Position numbers and translations under genes: made by a program. Below, in pieces: positions 1 through 8,300 of a stretch of DNA of 10,173 nucleotides. Source of the stretch: Euperipatoides rowelli (lineage: Eukaryota > Onychophora > Udeonychophora > Euonychophora > Peripatopsidae). The notes beneath the pieces are model-generated. The model was not told the DNA's origin, did no database searches, and worked only from the letters and a program-made list of their open reading frames with translations. Location: the NCBI GenBank assembly GCA_003024985.2, contig PXIH01S0002191.1; one strand, 5' to 3'. Every line of letters starts with the position of its first letter. The stretch's first letter is position 1.

Positions 1-26
1 GCATAACACCTTAAATATGAGTGCAG

Positions 27-142
27 TTTGTCAGAAATAATTTGGAATGTCTGGGTAGCTTAATGGATATAGAGCAACTGCCCGGAATGCAGAAGATCTG
101 GGTTCGAGTCCCGGTCCAGGCACTGAATTTTTTTCTGACAAA
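27..142. repeat. Inverted repeat flanking the tRNA-like unit
   Basis: The arm at 27-43 (tttgtcagaaataattt) is the reverse complement of the arm at 126-142 (aatttttttctgacaaa) at 15 of 17 positions. The arms sit almost symmetrically around the tRNA-like unit at 49-122. A retroposed SINE should be flanked by direct target duplications, and none is seen here. The repeat may therefore belong to a larger composite or foldback element that carries the tRNA-like piece. Its function is unknown. Confidence 0.6.
49..122 (+). repeat. tRNA-like unit, probably the head of a tRNA-derived SINE
   Basis: The 74 nt fold as a cloverleaf: acceptor stem 49-55 with 115-121, D stem 58-61 with 72-75, anticodon stem 77-81 with 89-93 (one A-A mismatch), and T stem 98-102 with 110-114. 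The A box (tagcttaatgg, 56-66) and B box (ggttcgagtcc, 101-111) of a pol III internal promoter are both well kept, and a run of seven T at 128-134 could terminate pol III. The triplet in the anticodon position is GGA (84-86), but position 33 is C instead of the universal T, and the variable loop is too short for a serine tRNA. I therefore read it as a tRNA-derived repeat, not a working tRNA gene. Confidence 0.7.
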
Positions 143-207
143 GATTTATTTCTTTATTTGTTAGTTATTAATTATTTTGACAATGATTATTATAAGTAGT
201 TGTTTAA

Positions 208-468
208 ATTGACAAAATAGGATTAAAAGGCTTGGGGACAATTCATGACAAGGAGTTTAGAATTCCAAAATTAAACAAGGAAAATTATCAAGCATGGTTG
301 ATGCATGTGAAAGTCATTTTAGTATATAAAAACTGTTGGGAAGCAGTAGTAAAGCCAGGTTTTGGTCCCGATATAATGAAAGTTCAAAAGAAACTAAAAA
401 AAAGTACTTCCTTGTTTTTATTAATTGAAAAAAAAAGCTGTCTAAATGATATATTTACGAGAGGTTAA
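208..468 (+). pseudogene. Ty1/copia-type Gag N-terminal fragment
   Basis: The frame is open from just after a stop at 205-207 to a TAA at 466-468. The part from about 241 reads like the start of a Ty1/copia Gag polyprotein (DUF4219 followed by the UBN2/gag-polypeptide region). It has the order R-I-P-K-L-N, then E-N-Y-x-x-W, then a hydrophobic helix ending in a conserved W before V-V-K-P. There is no ATG upstream in frame; the nearest candidate is a TTG at 232, which is not credible as a start here. The match fades after about 50 residues. No protease, integrase or reverse transcriptase follows, and no LTR was recognised. It is a dead fragment. A host gene derived from such a Gag is less likely. 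Confidence 0.55.
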
Positions 469-912
469 AACCCGAAGATCTAATATACATTTTAGTCAAT
501 TACGCATGTACAAACAAGATGGCTAGCAGCTTTATTTTTTTATTTACAGTCCTAACCTTACCACAACCCTGAACCCTAACTCCAACTAAGTGTGAAATAC
601 ACTATGCCTCAACCCTATGATGATGAAGGGGTGAAATAATACTTTTTTTGATCGATTTCGAGAATTTAGATCCAATTTCCGGTAAACCTACCGTAATGAC
701 AAAAATATATGCGCAGATGTCAAAACACGGTAGAATTGGAACTTAAATCTGTGAGTTTTAACGTCTCCTATATTTTTTAATGCACCAGAGTACAGGTTCA
801 TTTATAATTTTCAGAACAAGTCTATGATCCATTTTAATCCATCTCCTAAACATAGATGTTCACATAGTTGTTCATAGTTGTCTGCAAGGGTGGGTCCATA
901 ATCAATGGAATT
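469..912. other. Stretch without a gene; imperfect palindrome and degenerate CCTAAC-like patch
   Basis: No coding region is recognised. 548-590 has several spaced variants of CCTAAC, but no regular array. An imperfect palindrome covers about 664-751: ctaccgt at 688-694 pairs with acggtag at 727-733, tgac at 697-700 pairs with gtca at 719-722, and the outer arms (ccaatt at 672-677 and aattgg at 734-739) extend it. It looks like part of an old repeat whose ends I cannot define. Confidence 0.4.
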
Positions 913-920
913 GTCTATAC
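913..920. repeat. Left 8-bp target site duplication of the hAT-type element
   Basis: gtctatac at 913-920 is repeated exactly at 1194-1201, directly outside the two ends of the element at 921-1193. Eight bases is the usual hAT target duplication. Confidence 0.8.
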
Positions 921-1193
921 CATTATTTTCCAAACTGGGTGTCGGGACGTACTGGTATGTCTCTCATCAGCCCTTAGGGTGTCACTTCCCAAAGCATTCA
1001 TATTATAATATTTTCTACAATCAAAGTTTTAATATAATTTTATAAAATAAAATAAATGTACCTATAATACAAGCTTTGAGAATAAAAAAGAATACTCTCA
1101 ATTCTACTGGGTGTTAAAATTTTTTTTTTCATAACGTCAGAGCGTCGCAACCTCATCAGGGTGTCGCTAAAGAAAAAAGTTTAGAAACAACTG
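921..1193. mobile_element. hAT-type non-autonomous element (MITE), 273 bp
   Basis: The ends are imperfect inverted repeats: cattattttccaaact at 921-936 against the reverse complement of 1178-1193, cagttgtttctaaact, with 12 of 16 positions matching. The right end in reverse has the CAGTG-like start followed by AAACTTT-like sequence that is typical of hAT ends. Exact 8-bp duplications lie on both sides. There is no transposase. Inside, gggtgtcg occurs near both ends (937-944 and 1159-1166), a gggtgtca variant sits at 977-984, and ctcatcag is repeated at 963-970 and 1152-1159. The diverged inverted repeats imply an old copy, moved by an hAT transposase encoded elsewhere. Confidence 0.8.
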
Positions 1194-1201
1194 GTCTATA
1201 C
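1194..1201. repeat. Right 8-bp target site duplication of the hAT-type element
   Basis: gtctatac, identical to 913-920. Confidence 0.8.
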
Positions 1202-3121
1202 AATAGCCAATCATATTCCTCTTTTTATTTCCAACAGTTATAGTTTTTAGTTTTAAGCATCAAAATGAATTCCAATAAACGTCTAGTATTGTGCAAAATA
1301 TTTATTTTCGATTTTATTTACTGCTTTACGAAAATGCATTTTCAATGATGTTGTTTTCAAACTAAATCAATTAGGACAAAAACAGTGTGACTACATTACT
1401 AGAAAACCTAAGATATGACTGTTTCAATTACTAAAAATATGGAGAGCAAAGGTATAGGTCTGACTAAATGTTGAGTTTTTCAATAATTACGGATGACGAC
1501 AGATGGTTATCATGCTTTTACTTGTGCAAGTCTGACTTCAGCAGTGTCCATTATCTTATGGAAAACTATCAGTTTTTGCGTTGTATAGAAGTAATGAGCC
1601 TTTAAGTGTGGTACTTCTAAAAAGAGATACACATAAAATATGTGCAATTAGCTGAGAATAAAAATTTAAAGATTACACTGGTTGGAAATTGAAAAGGTGC
1701 GGTTATGGTTTAGGTGACAGAGAAGCAATTAAAGAGCTACCTGAATCTTATGAAGTCATTCGCAAGTACAATTTGACTCCCATCTGCACCAGAGTGATCA
1801 ATGCAAAGCAAACATGATTCTTTCTTTCATATTTTGTACATTAAGAATATCTTTCTGTTTTATATTGGACTTTACTGTAAAGCATCTGCAAATTTTTCTC
1901 CTACGGAGAATTTCTATATCACAGTTACAAAGATAAAATGTTTGAAGGAAGTTCAATGTTTCTCATATTGTCTATAATCTCGTAATTGATCAGATAAAGA
2001 ATGTGGCATTTACTATAAAATAGAAAATGTCGCATTAATAAAGTAAACAATGTGCAAACGTATATCGGTATTTTCTTCCTATTGGGAATCAGTACAATAA
2101 ATTACAAGAATATAGATGATTCGTTATAGTCATCTAGCACTTTCTGTATGATTAGCAAAGTTTGCACATTCGTGCTTTTTACAAAACTTCCCGAGAGCTT
2201 TTCCCATGAAGAAGTAATTCTAAACAAACACCACGCTTCACTTCTATGATATTTATTTCTCACATGTAATCACAATTCAGTACTACAAATGAGAATAGCT
2301 GAATGAAAACAATCCATCGCATATTGATCAGAATGAAAAGAAATAGAAGTGACAGCTTCTGACTTTAGCTAGATATTTTCCTCAGCTTGCATTTTTTTTC
2401 ATGGAGAAAAATGATTTCCTGCATTTTAATTTATCTGTGGAAGGATTAGGCGCTTCTATCATTAATCTGAACAGTGGTGCGATTCGAAAATCCAACTTTT
2501 TTTCTGTACAATTCAAATATCGTGGCTACTTCAGCCTTATTTGAATGACAATTTTGAGATGGTTATTATAAATATTAACGTATAAAAATAATTTCATTAG
2601 ACATTAAAATCATTCAGGGAAAGAATGAAGCTTTTTGTTCGGATTTTTAAAGAGTTTTAAAATCTTTGAACTGGTGAATAAATTTCTAAAGAAAATGTGT
2701 AAAAAAAATTAAAATTGTAAAAGCACAAAGAATGGGAGGAAGGGAAAAATTATATTCCCTTGCTTTAGGTTCCAGGTGCTCATGTAGGTGAGTGCCGTGT
2801 CATCAATCCCAATATTTAAAATTTAAAACTAGTTAGGTTCAATAAATATTTTGGTGAAGTGACCCACTTTTTTTAAAGCTTCAATATGATAATATTGCAA
2901 ATGTGACCCATATTAATGTAATGATAAATTTTAATTGGAAGGATAAAGGATATAATAGAATAATGTATTTTTTAAAACTATTCTTAAATTAAGCATCCTA
3001 ATTTAACATCTTTGGGTTAAATTTAAATTTATTGTTCAATGATAATTTTTTGATGTAAAAAAAAAAAAATGTGTAAATAATATCTAAACTAAAATTTAAA
3101 AAAAAATTAATGATATTATAC
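1202..3121. other. AT-rich DNA, probably intron of TAF11; no recognised gene
   Basis: Given the TAF11 exon on the minus strand at 3122-3209, this side lies downstream of its splice donor and is probably intronic or contains the next intron. I looked for the following TAF11 exon (the rest of the histone fold) on the minus strand and did not find it. A plus-strand open stretch of 51 codons, 1662-1817, has coding-like composition, but I cannot place it in a family. An 11-bp perfect inverted repeat (2049-2059 and 2160-2170) encloses a 7-bp hairpin (2113-2119 with 2130-2136). A run of adenines lies around 3058-3069. Confidence 0.4.
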
Positions 3122-3209
3122 CCGCTTGATGGCAGCTTTGGGGAAGGCCGCTCTTCGATACATTTCATAGCGATTGAGCTGCTCCTCGGTAAAGTTGGAC
3201 ACCAGGACT
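3122..3209 (-). CDS. TAF11: TAF11 (TFIID subunit 11) internal exon, histone-fold start
   Basis: Read on the minus strand, this 88-nt exon encodes 29 whole codons after one leading base. It begins [14 protein letters not shown] and ends F-P-K-A-A-I-K-R. This is the highly conserved start of the TAF11 histone fold, which pairs with TAF13 in the general transcription factor TFIID at RNA polymerase II promoters. The acceptor is a pyrimidine-rich tract ending in CAG (3210-3212 on the plus strand), and the donor is GTATAA directly after the exon (3116-3121). The exon enters after the third base of a codon and leaves in phase 0. It is much richer in G and C than its surroundings and has no lesion. 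A processed pseudogene is unlikely because both splice sites are intact. The neighbouring exons were not seen in the window, so the introns are long or those exons lie outside it. Confidence 0.88.
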
Positions 3210-4933
3210 CTGAAAATAAAATGTGTATATTAAAACAAAGTTGTGATGTGGAAAAATGCTACATTTTTACACAAAAATACAATTATGAATATTAATAATT
3301 CATTAAAGTCATATACCATAATACTACAGCCATGACCAAGTATAGTCAACATTTAGGTCATTTTTACTAAACCGCAACAAGTACTGACACTTTTAAGCAT
3401 TATTTCTATAGAGAAGAGCGTTTACTTGGACTGACAGACAGAATTATGAATGAAATGGGAATTTTCCACAATTTTTCAAGTTTTTTAATTCTTTGTGAGA
3501 TAATTATATTTCAAGTTAATTAATTTTTAATAAAGTATAATAATGTCCAGAATAAATATGGGATTAATGTTAATAAATTCAATTTTTAATCTTTATGATT
3601 GTTCAATTAAATCCTAAATTTTAAAGTTCATAATTTCAATCCGTGAATCAATTATTTTAAATAAATATAAAATCACTATACTGTATGTTTTATATACCCC
3701 TTCTGTAAGCATTGGTAATTCTAGAGATCTCCGTTTTCCCTTATTGATAAGTTATTGTTTATTTTATGAGAATAAAACTATTATTTAGTTTAAAGTATTA
3801 CGGTTTACCTTTTGAATTTTCTAATATTATTAATTTTAACTAATATTCATATTTTTACCGTCACATATTTTATAACCTACAGCCTTTTCAATTTTTAATC
3901 CAAACATTTCGGTTTGTAAAAAAAAGTAATGTTGCTAATTTGGCTATCAAGGAGAGAGGCTATAGGTGATCTAGAATTCCCATGCATACTGTTATTCAAT
4001 CAATTTATTAAATAAAACCAGCAATATTCAAGATATTTTAATAATTATTTTTTGTTTATTATTTATTTGTATAGCTTTCTAACCTCTAGTTATTAATTTT
4101 GCCTTTATATCATGTTTTGTGGCTTTGTGAGCATTTTTCATATATATCGATATAGAGCCCTATATTAAAGTTAAGGAAATTTATTTAATTACAATTTTTA
4201 CACTTAAAAAGTTTCAATTTTAGAACAACAGGTCAAGTTCTTTTGACCAACTTAGAATCCGGAGTCCTCCTGCGGAAATGGTCTCTTCAAACAATCAAGT
4301 TGTTTGTTTTCAGTTTTTAGTAATCCGCTTGAGATAAGTTTGGTTTGAAACTTCTGCATACCCCTGTCCAGGAAGTTTTGGCCATTACAATTTACAACAC
4401 TTTAATTTTACTATTATTTAATTTATGATTGGCTCTTTATTTAATTCACTCTTCCCTTCATCAGCTTTGCTAACTCTAAATTTGACAGGAAACAATGATA
4501 GGTACAGCGAAGTCAAATCANTTAACCTGTGATCTAAACTAGCCTATTGTGAGTCTGGGAACTTTAAAATTATAAATGAACAAACTTGAGAATTTTTCAA
4601 CTCGTAGGACTAGCGACATCACTAGTGTAGAAAATCCCCAAATGGGGAGTATCAGTTTTTGCTGTCAGTTTTGTGCCGATCTCTTAGAATTTTCTCACTT
4701 TCTTCGCATTATAGCAATAATGCTGCTCTTTAAACTCAATAAATTTGCTTTGCATTGCTGAACCGAAGAGTTTGAAGTAAAAAGCAGTCAAATAGTGCTG
4801 ATCCTTCTTTGTAGACACACCATTAGAAAAAGGAATTGAGGTAAAACTCAGCCTGTGTTAATCGAGTCAAGAGATAAGCAGGAGTCATAATCTAATCTAC
4901 AGCTCAGCCTGATGACAGAAGACGATCCCTCTT
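3210..4933. other. AT-rich DNA, probably TAF11 intron; no recognised gene
   Basis: This lies upstream of the TAF11 exon in the direction of its transcription. 3213-3240, read in reverse, gives the T-rich tract of the splice acceptor. The rest is AT-rich with many short homopolymer runs. No protein family, RNA gene or transposon end was recognised. One unresolved base is at 4521. The plus-strand open stretch 4576-4761 resembles nothing known and is probably chance. Confidence 0.4.
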
Positions 4934-5145
4934 GTAGGAGCTAGTGTGAGCTGAATCTTGTTTTCAGGTATAGCCTATATAATGTTTCTCAACGGTTTGC
5001 TAACCTTTTTGACCCGCTGAATATGAATCCGTTGAGTGCCAGATGCTATAGCTTAAGCATTTTCCACAAGATGGTGGAATCCAAGATGACCACCTTTCCA
5101 CTGGCGCAAAGTTGGTTTGCTTCTATAATTCGAGTTTACTACGTC
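4934..5145 (+). repeat. Left terminal inverted repeat of the Academ-like element
   Basis: Matches the reverse complement of 8862-9080. The best-kept part is the 49-bp block 5000-5048, which differs from 8960-9008 at only a few positions and contains tgacccgctgaat and gagtgccagatgcta. Outside this block the arms share gtaggagctagtgt at the very end and cttctataa and gagttt towards the inside. Alignment by eye needs small gaps. Confidence 0.8.
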
Positions 5146-5152
5146 CAATCAT

Positions 5153-5200
5153 AACAGTGGTGCACTCTATTTAATATAAAATTAAAAGAACTATCAAATT
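5153..5200 (+). repeat. Direct repeat R1 next to the left terminal repeat
   Basis: The sequence starting aacagtggtgcactctat recurs in the same orientation at 5374-5419 (starting aacagttgtgcacttta) with a few substitutions and two small indels. The two copies bracket the extra terminal fragment at 5285-5369. This suggests a tandem duplication, or the fusion of two related elements, inside the left end. Confidence 0.65.
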
Positions 5201-5284
5201 ATGTATAGAACACTAAAATTGGACAAGGCAATTTTTTGAAAATTGGTTTTGAATTGTGAACCACACCAAATTTTGAATAATTTT

Positions 5285-5369
5285 CAACAAATTTGGATTC
5301 AGCGGGTCACAATGATCGAGAAACATTATATATACCCGAAAACAAGGTTCAGCTCACACTAGCTCTTAC
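5285..5369 (-). repeat. Third, inverted copy of the transposon terminal sequence
   Basis: Reverse-complemented, this begins gtaagagctagtgtgagctg and runs through tgacccgctgaat, like 4934-5034. In the stretch agctagtgtgagctgaa it is closer to the left terminal repeat than the right terminal repeat is. Beyond the shared block it diverges. With 4934-5034 it forms an inverted pair about 435 bp across, which could be a short non-autonomous relative or a rearranged end. Confidence 0.7.
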
Positions 5370-5373
5370 TTAA

Positions 5374-5419
5374 AACAGTTGTGCACTTTATATAATATAA
5401 ATTAAAAGAGCTATGAAAT
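5374..5419 (+). repeat. Direct repeat R2, partner of R1
   Basis: Diverged direct copy of 5153-5200, lying just outside the third terminal copy and about 90 bp before the first recognisable codons of the transposase remnant. Confidence 0.65.
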
Positions 5420-6779
5420 GATTAATATTTATACTAATTTGATTTTTTTTTAATTTGTGGGATCACTGATCACACTGTCAAAGTTTAAAAAAGAATAGAC
5501 ACTTTACGCTAAATCAGCATTAAACGTGAGGATGATCTCCATGAAAAACTTCCTGGTGGTGCTACACAGTTTACATCTCATATCAATTGTGTTAGCGCAT
5601 ACTGTTCTAAACATCACATCGAACGTTTTATATTGAAGCATCATCAACAAGCGACTGATACTCCTGAAAGTGACTGAGAAGAGGTGAAGTGTCATCAGCA
5701 TTTAACTTTCTACAACACTGCAAATCCTGTGGTACTAGTTATCAAATTGAGCGACCAAAGAAAAATCCGGGCCGATGGAAAGAATCATTTCTTTGTAGAA
5801 CAAGTGATAGAATTGGACAGACTACATTCAAACAATCCATCCTCCAACAAGTCGACCAGCACTGTGACTCTTGGGGAGAAGATGTTGCCTTTAGAGCAAC
5901 TGGAGCACTTAGTGACTAGCATGCAGCGGATGGTCATTATCATAAAGATTGCACCAAACTTTTTCAGTAACAAGCCTGTAGGTAATGTAAATGTGAAAAA
6001 TGTAGACATAAGTTTAAACACACTAATTAGAGAAATGAAAGCTAACCCTGATCGTATATGGAATACGATAGACCTATACAATTTGTACAAAAGTTATGGT
6101 GGAACTAGTCTGTCTAAGCGTTGAGTGATAAATGAACTGCAAGATATCCTTCAGCTAGAGTTGCTTGTGCAATCATATCCTGGTGTCGCATCAATAGTTA
6201 GTTTTAGAAGTGCACTAGCGTCCAAAGTTCATATAGAAAATGACATAGATGAGGACTGTAGTCAATATGCAGCTCAACTGTTTAAGTAGATTAGGTGTGA
6301 ATGTAGTAGACCTAATCTTGACACATACAAATTATACATATCTATGGATAAAATTATGAATCAATGCAATGGAATGTTAATGGCATTTCTTTCGAAAATA
6401 TCGCCTAAATCTAGATGGAACAATGACTGCGGCAATGATTGGACAACGTTACTACATTGAATATGAAAGAGAATGGCCCCAAGGATTCCGCCAAACCTTA
6501 CATAAGATGGTTAAGACAATGGTGTCATTCACTAAAAATACGACTAAAATTGGCAAGTCACAACAAATATTGAATACAGGATTTACATATTGTAGACTAA
6601 TGGGAATAATGACATCATCAAGGGAGTCAATCACCTCAAAGACTTTGTTCAGTTATGAACTGGCCCCACATCCAACCGCCATGTTTGACGATGATGGCAG
6701 GATGAGAGATCCAAATAAATCAAAATTGAAATCAATGCTACAAGTAGAATGTGGAGTATGAGGAAAAACCTGTCCGGAC

Positions 6780-7518
6780 GTTATCATTCTTGATGCATGT
6801 GCTGTATTGTGGACTGTGTCTTGGCCGTCGATTCCATCAAAGGTCAGCCATTAAATAGATGCTGCAGAAAGACACATTAATCGACACATACAAAATATAC
6901 CAGTAGCACACATTGTTTTTGATAGATACTATGAATTAAATACAAAATCACTGTCAATCCACACATGTGAAAGGCTTTTGTCGCATGTTTCAGCTTACTG
7001 AGGATTCTCCACTACCTAACAGAGTGATAGCCAATAAGGAACAGAATTCTAAATTCATTGTAATAGGCTATGCTCAATGTAGGTTCTTCCAAGTAAAACG
7101 GTAATAGTAACTGGACAGATNGTTTACCGATCAAAATTGGGAAAGGTCTTCAACAGATTGCTGTTACTCATGAAGAAGCAACAATTGTGTTCATATATTC
7201 AAGAAGCTGCAAAAGGAAAATCAAAAATTACTGTTGTATCATACAACACTGATTTATTGTGTACATGGCTCATCATCTACATGAAAAAAGTGGTGGAATG
7301 CATCAAGATACTGAGTTAACCATAGAGAGATGCTCAATGCGTCAGAGTTGCATTAACATTAATGAGGTTTTCAAGAAACATGAAGCTATCATTTCAAATC
7401 TTTTGGCAGCACATGCATTAACTGGTTGCGATAGCCAACTGTATCTTCGATTTCCGGCATTAGAAAGGCGACCATTGAGAAAAAGCCGAGTTCATACAAA
7501 TACAAAATCAACCTGTGA
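6780..7518 (+). other. XPG/FEN1-type nuclease core within the pseudogene
   Basis: The segments follow the order of FEN1/XPG nucleases. V-I-I-L-D-A-C-A-V-L-W (6780-6812) matches the first aspartate strand. I-V-F-D-R-Y (6912-6929) matches the VFDG segment. T-H-E-E-A-T (7166-7183) is the place of the EAxA glutamates. V-V-S-Y-N-T-D (7233-7253) stands where D-D-T-D or D-x-D would be expected. L-T-G-C-D (near 7418-7432), then after a frameshift T-V-S-S-I-S-G-I-R-K (7438-7467), corresponds to FEN1's GCDY...GIGP helix-hairpin-helix. Two acidic positions are lost here (Y-N for D-D, and T after HEEA). The frames used are 0, 2, 0, 2 and 1 (start mod 3), so the order is kept but the reading frame is not. 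Confidence 0.7.
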
Positions 7519-7662
7519 TCCAATAGCACAAATGACGATTTAACAATGTCAACATCTAAATTTATGTCCCCTCTAAGAGGATTAATTACCTTTGAATAAT
7601 TTAGGTTCAACTATATTTTAACTGAAGCTTGGAGGAAAGCGGTATATATCACCGAAGCTTGA

Positions 7663-8256
7663 CCTATAAGTGCCTAAGTATGTTTTAAAACGTGTGGAAA
7701 AAAAATTGCATGAAAATGTATATTTACAGATTTTTTAAAATATAATTTTCTGATCATAAATGTCACTACTTACTGGTCATACTATTTATTTCTGTATATT
7801 TGACTTGTCAAACCTAGAAAATTTTCTGTTTTTTTTTTTTTAAATGACCATAAGTAAACTAATATGTGTCCTACAAAAATATTTTATGGTTTTGTTTAAA
7901 GCTAATAAGATTTATTTCAATATTATATTTATGTTTTAGAATAATATATAGTTATAATAGTAAAGAAATTCTTAAAATTGAATATTTATTTAAAAAATTG
8001 AAATTTTTTCCCCTTTTTAAAGTTCAATTTTCATAATTTCAATATATTTTAATATAAATTAAATCTGAAAACACAGTTTCAAAGAAAATTTAATAAGGTT
8101 TCAGAAAATGTATAGTTTTATAAACTTATCTCCTAAAATAAAGGCACAGTTTGCTTTTTAAGACTTTTAGTCGGAAATTTCAAAGTTGCAAGGAATTATA
8201 ATCAGGCCAGTGGGTAGTGGGTACATTTTTAGAAAAAGGCTTCAGGCACTTATAGG
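7663..8256. mobile_element. piggyBac-like non-autonomous insertion (594 bp) in the transposase pseudogene
   Basis: The ends are cctataagtgcct (7663-7675) and its exact reverse complement (8244-8256). The right flank is TTAA (8257-8260) and the left flank is TTGA (7659-7662), fitting a TTAA target with one substitution. If the insert and one TTAA are removed, the flanks join in one frame and read P-K-L-N-S-L-T-P-T-D, as expected for the transposase family at this point. The interior is strongly AT-rich, with a T run near 7831-7842, and has no coding capacity. The TTAA target and CC-starting inverted ends point to piggyBac, but short elements of other groups cannot be fully excluded. Confidence 0.72.
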
Positions 8257-8300
8257 TTAATAGCTTAACACCTACTGATGTTTGATTCCATCCCCACTGT

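Noticed and set aside
49-122. Functional tRNA-Ser (anticodon GGA)
   Set aside because: Position 33 is C instead of T, the anticodon stem has a mismatch, and the variable arm is far too short for a serine tRNA. A tRNA-derived repeat fits better.
548-590. Telomere-like CCTAAC repeats
   Set aside because: Only a few irregular variants with no tandem register. More likely low-complexity sequence in an old repeat.
1500-1620. Possible relatedness to 4600-4740 (shared tatcagtttttgc and loosely similar downstream sequence)
   Set aside because: Beyond the 13-bp word the similarity is too weak to separate from chance by eye.
3110-3295. Plus-strand open frame of 61 codons
   Set aside because: It is the antisense of the TAF11 exon plus intron sequence, and the minus strand gives the conserved protein and splice sites.
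4143-4154. 12-bp palindrome tatatcgatata
   Set aside because: Expected by chance in such AT-rich sequence and not linked to any feature.
4576-4761. Plus-strand open frame of 61 codons
   Set aside because: Single short frame in AT-rich DNA, no family resemblance, no splice or promoter context that would support it.
5504-6090. Minus-strand open frames at 5504-5701 and 5785-6090
   Set aside because: They lie opposite the transposase pseudogene, whose plus-strand reading has the family motifs. The minus-strand translations resemble nothing.
6452-7610. Minus-strand open frames at 6452-6634 and 7389-7610
   Set aside because: Shadows of the plus-strand transposase remnant, with no independent support.
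7656-8266. agctt (7656-7660 and 8262-8266) as a 5-bp target duplication of the nested insertion
   Set aside because: It leaves unequal extra bases outside the inverted ends. The TTGA/TTAA reading places the ends exactly on the 13-bp inverted repeats and restores the host reading frame.
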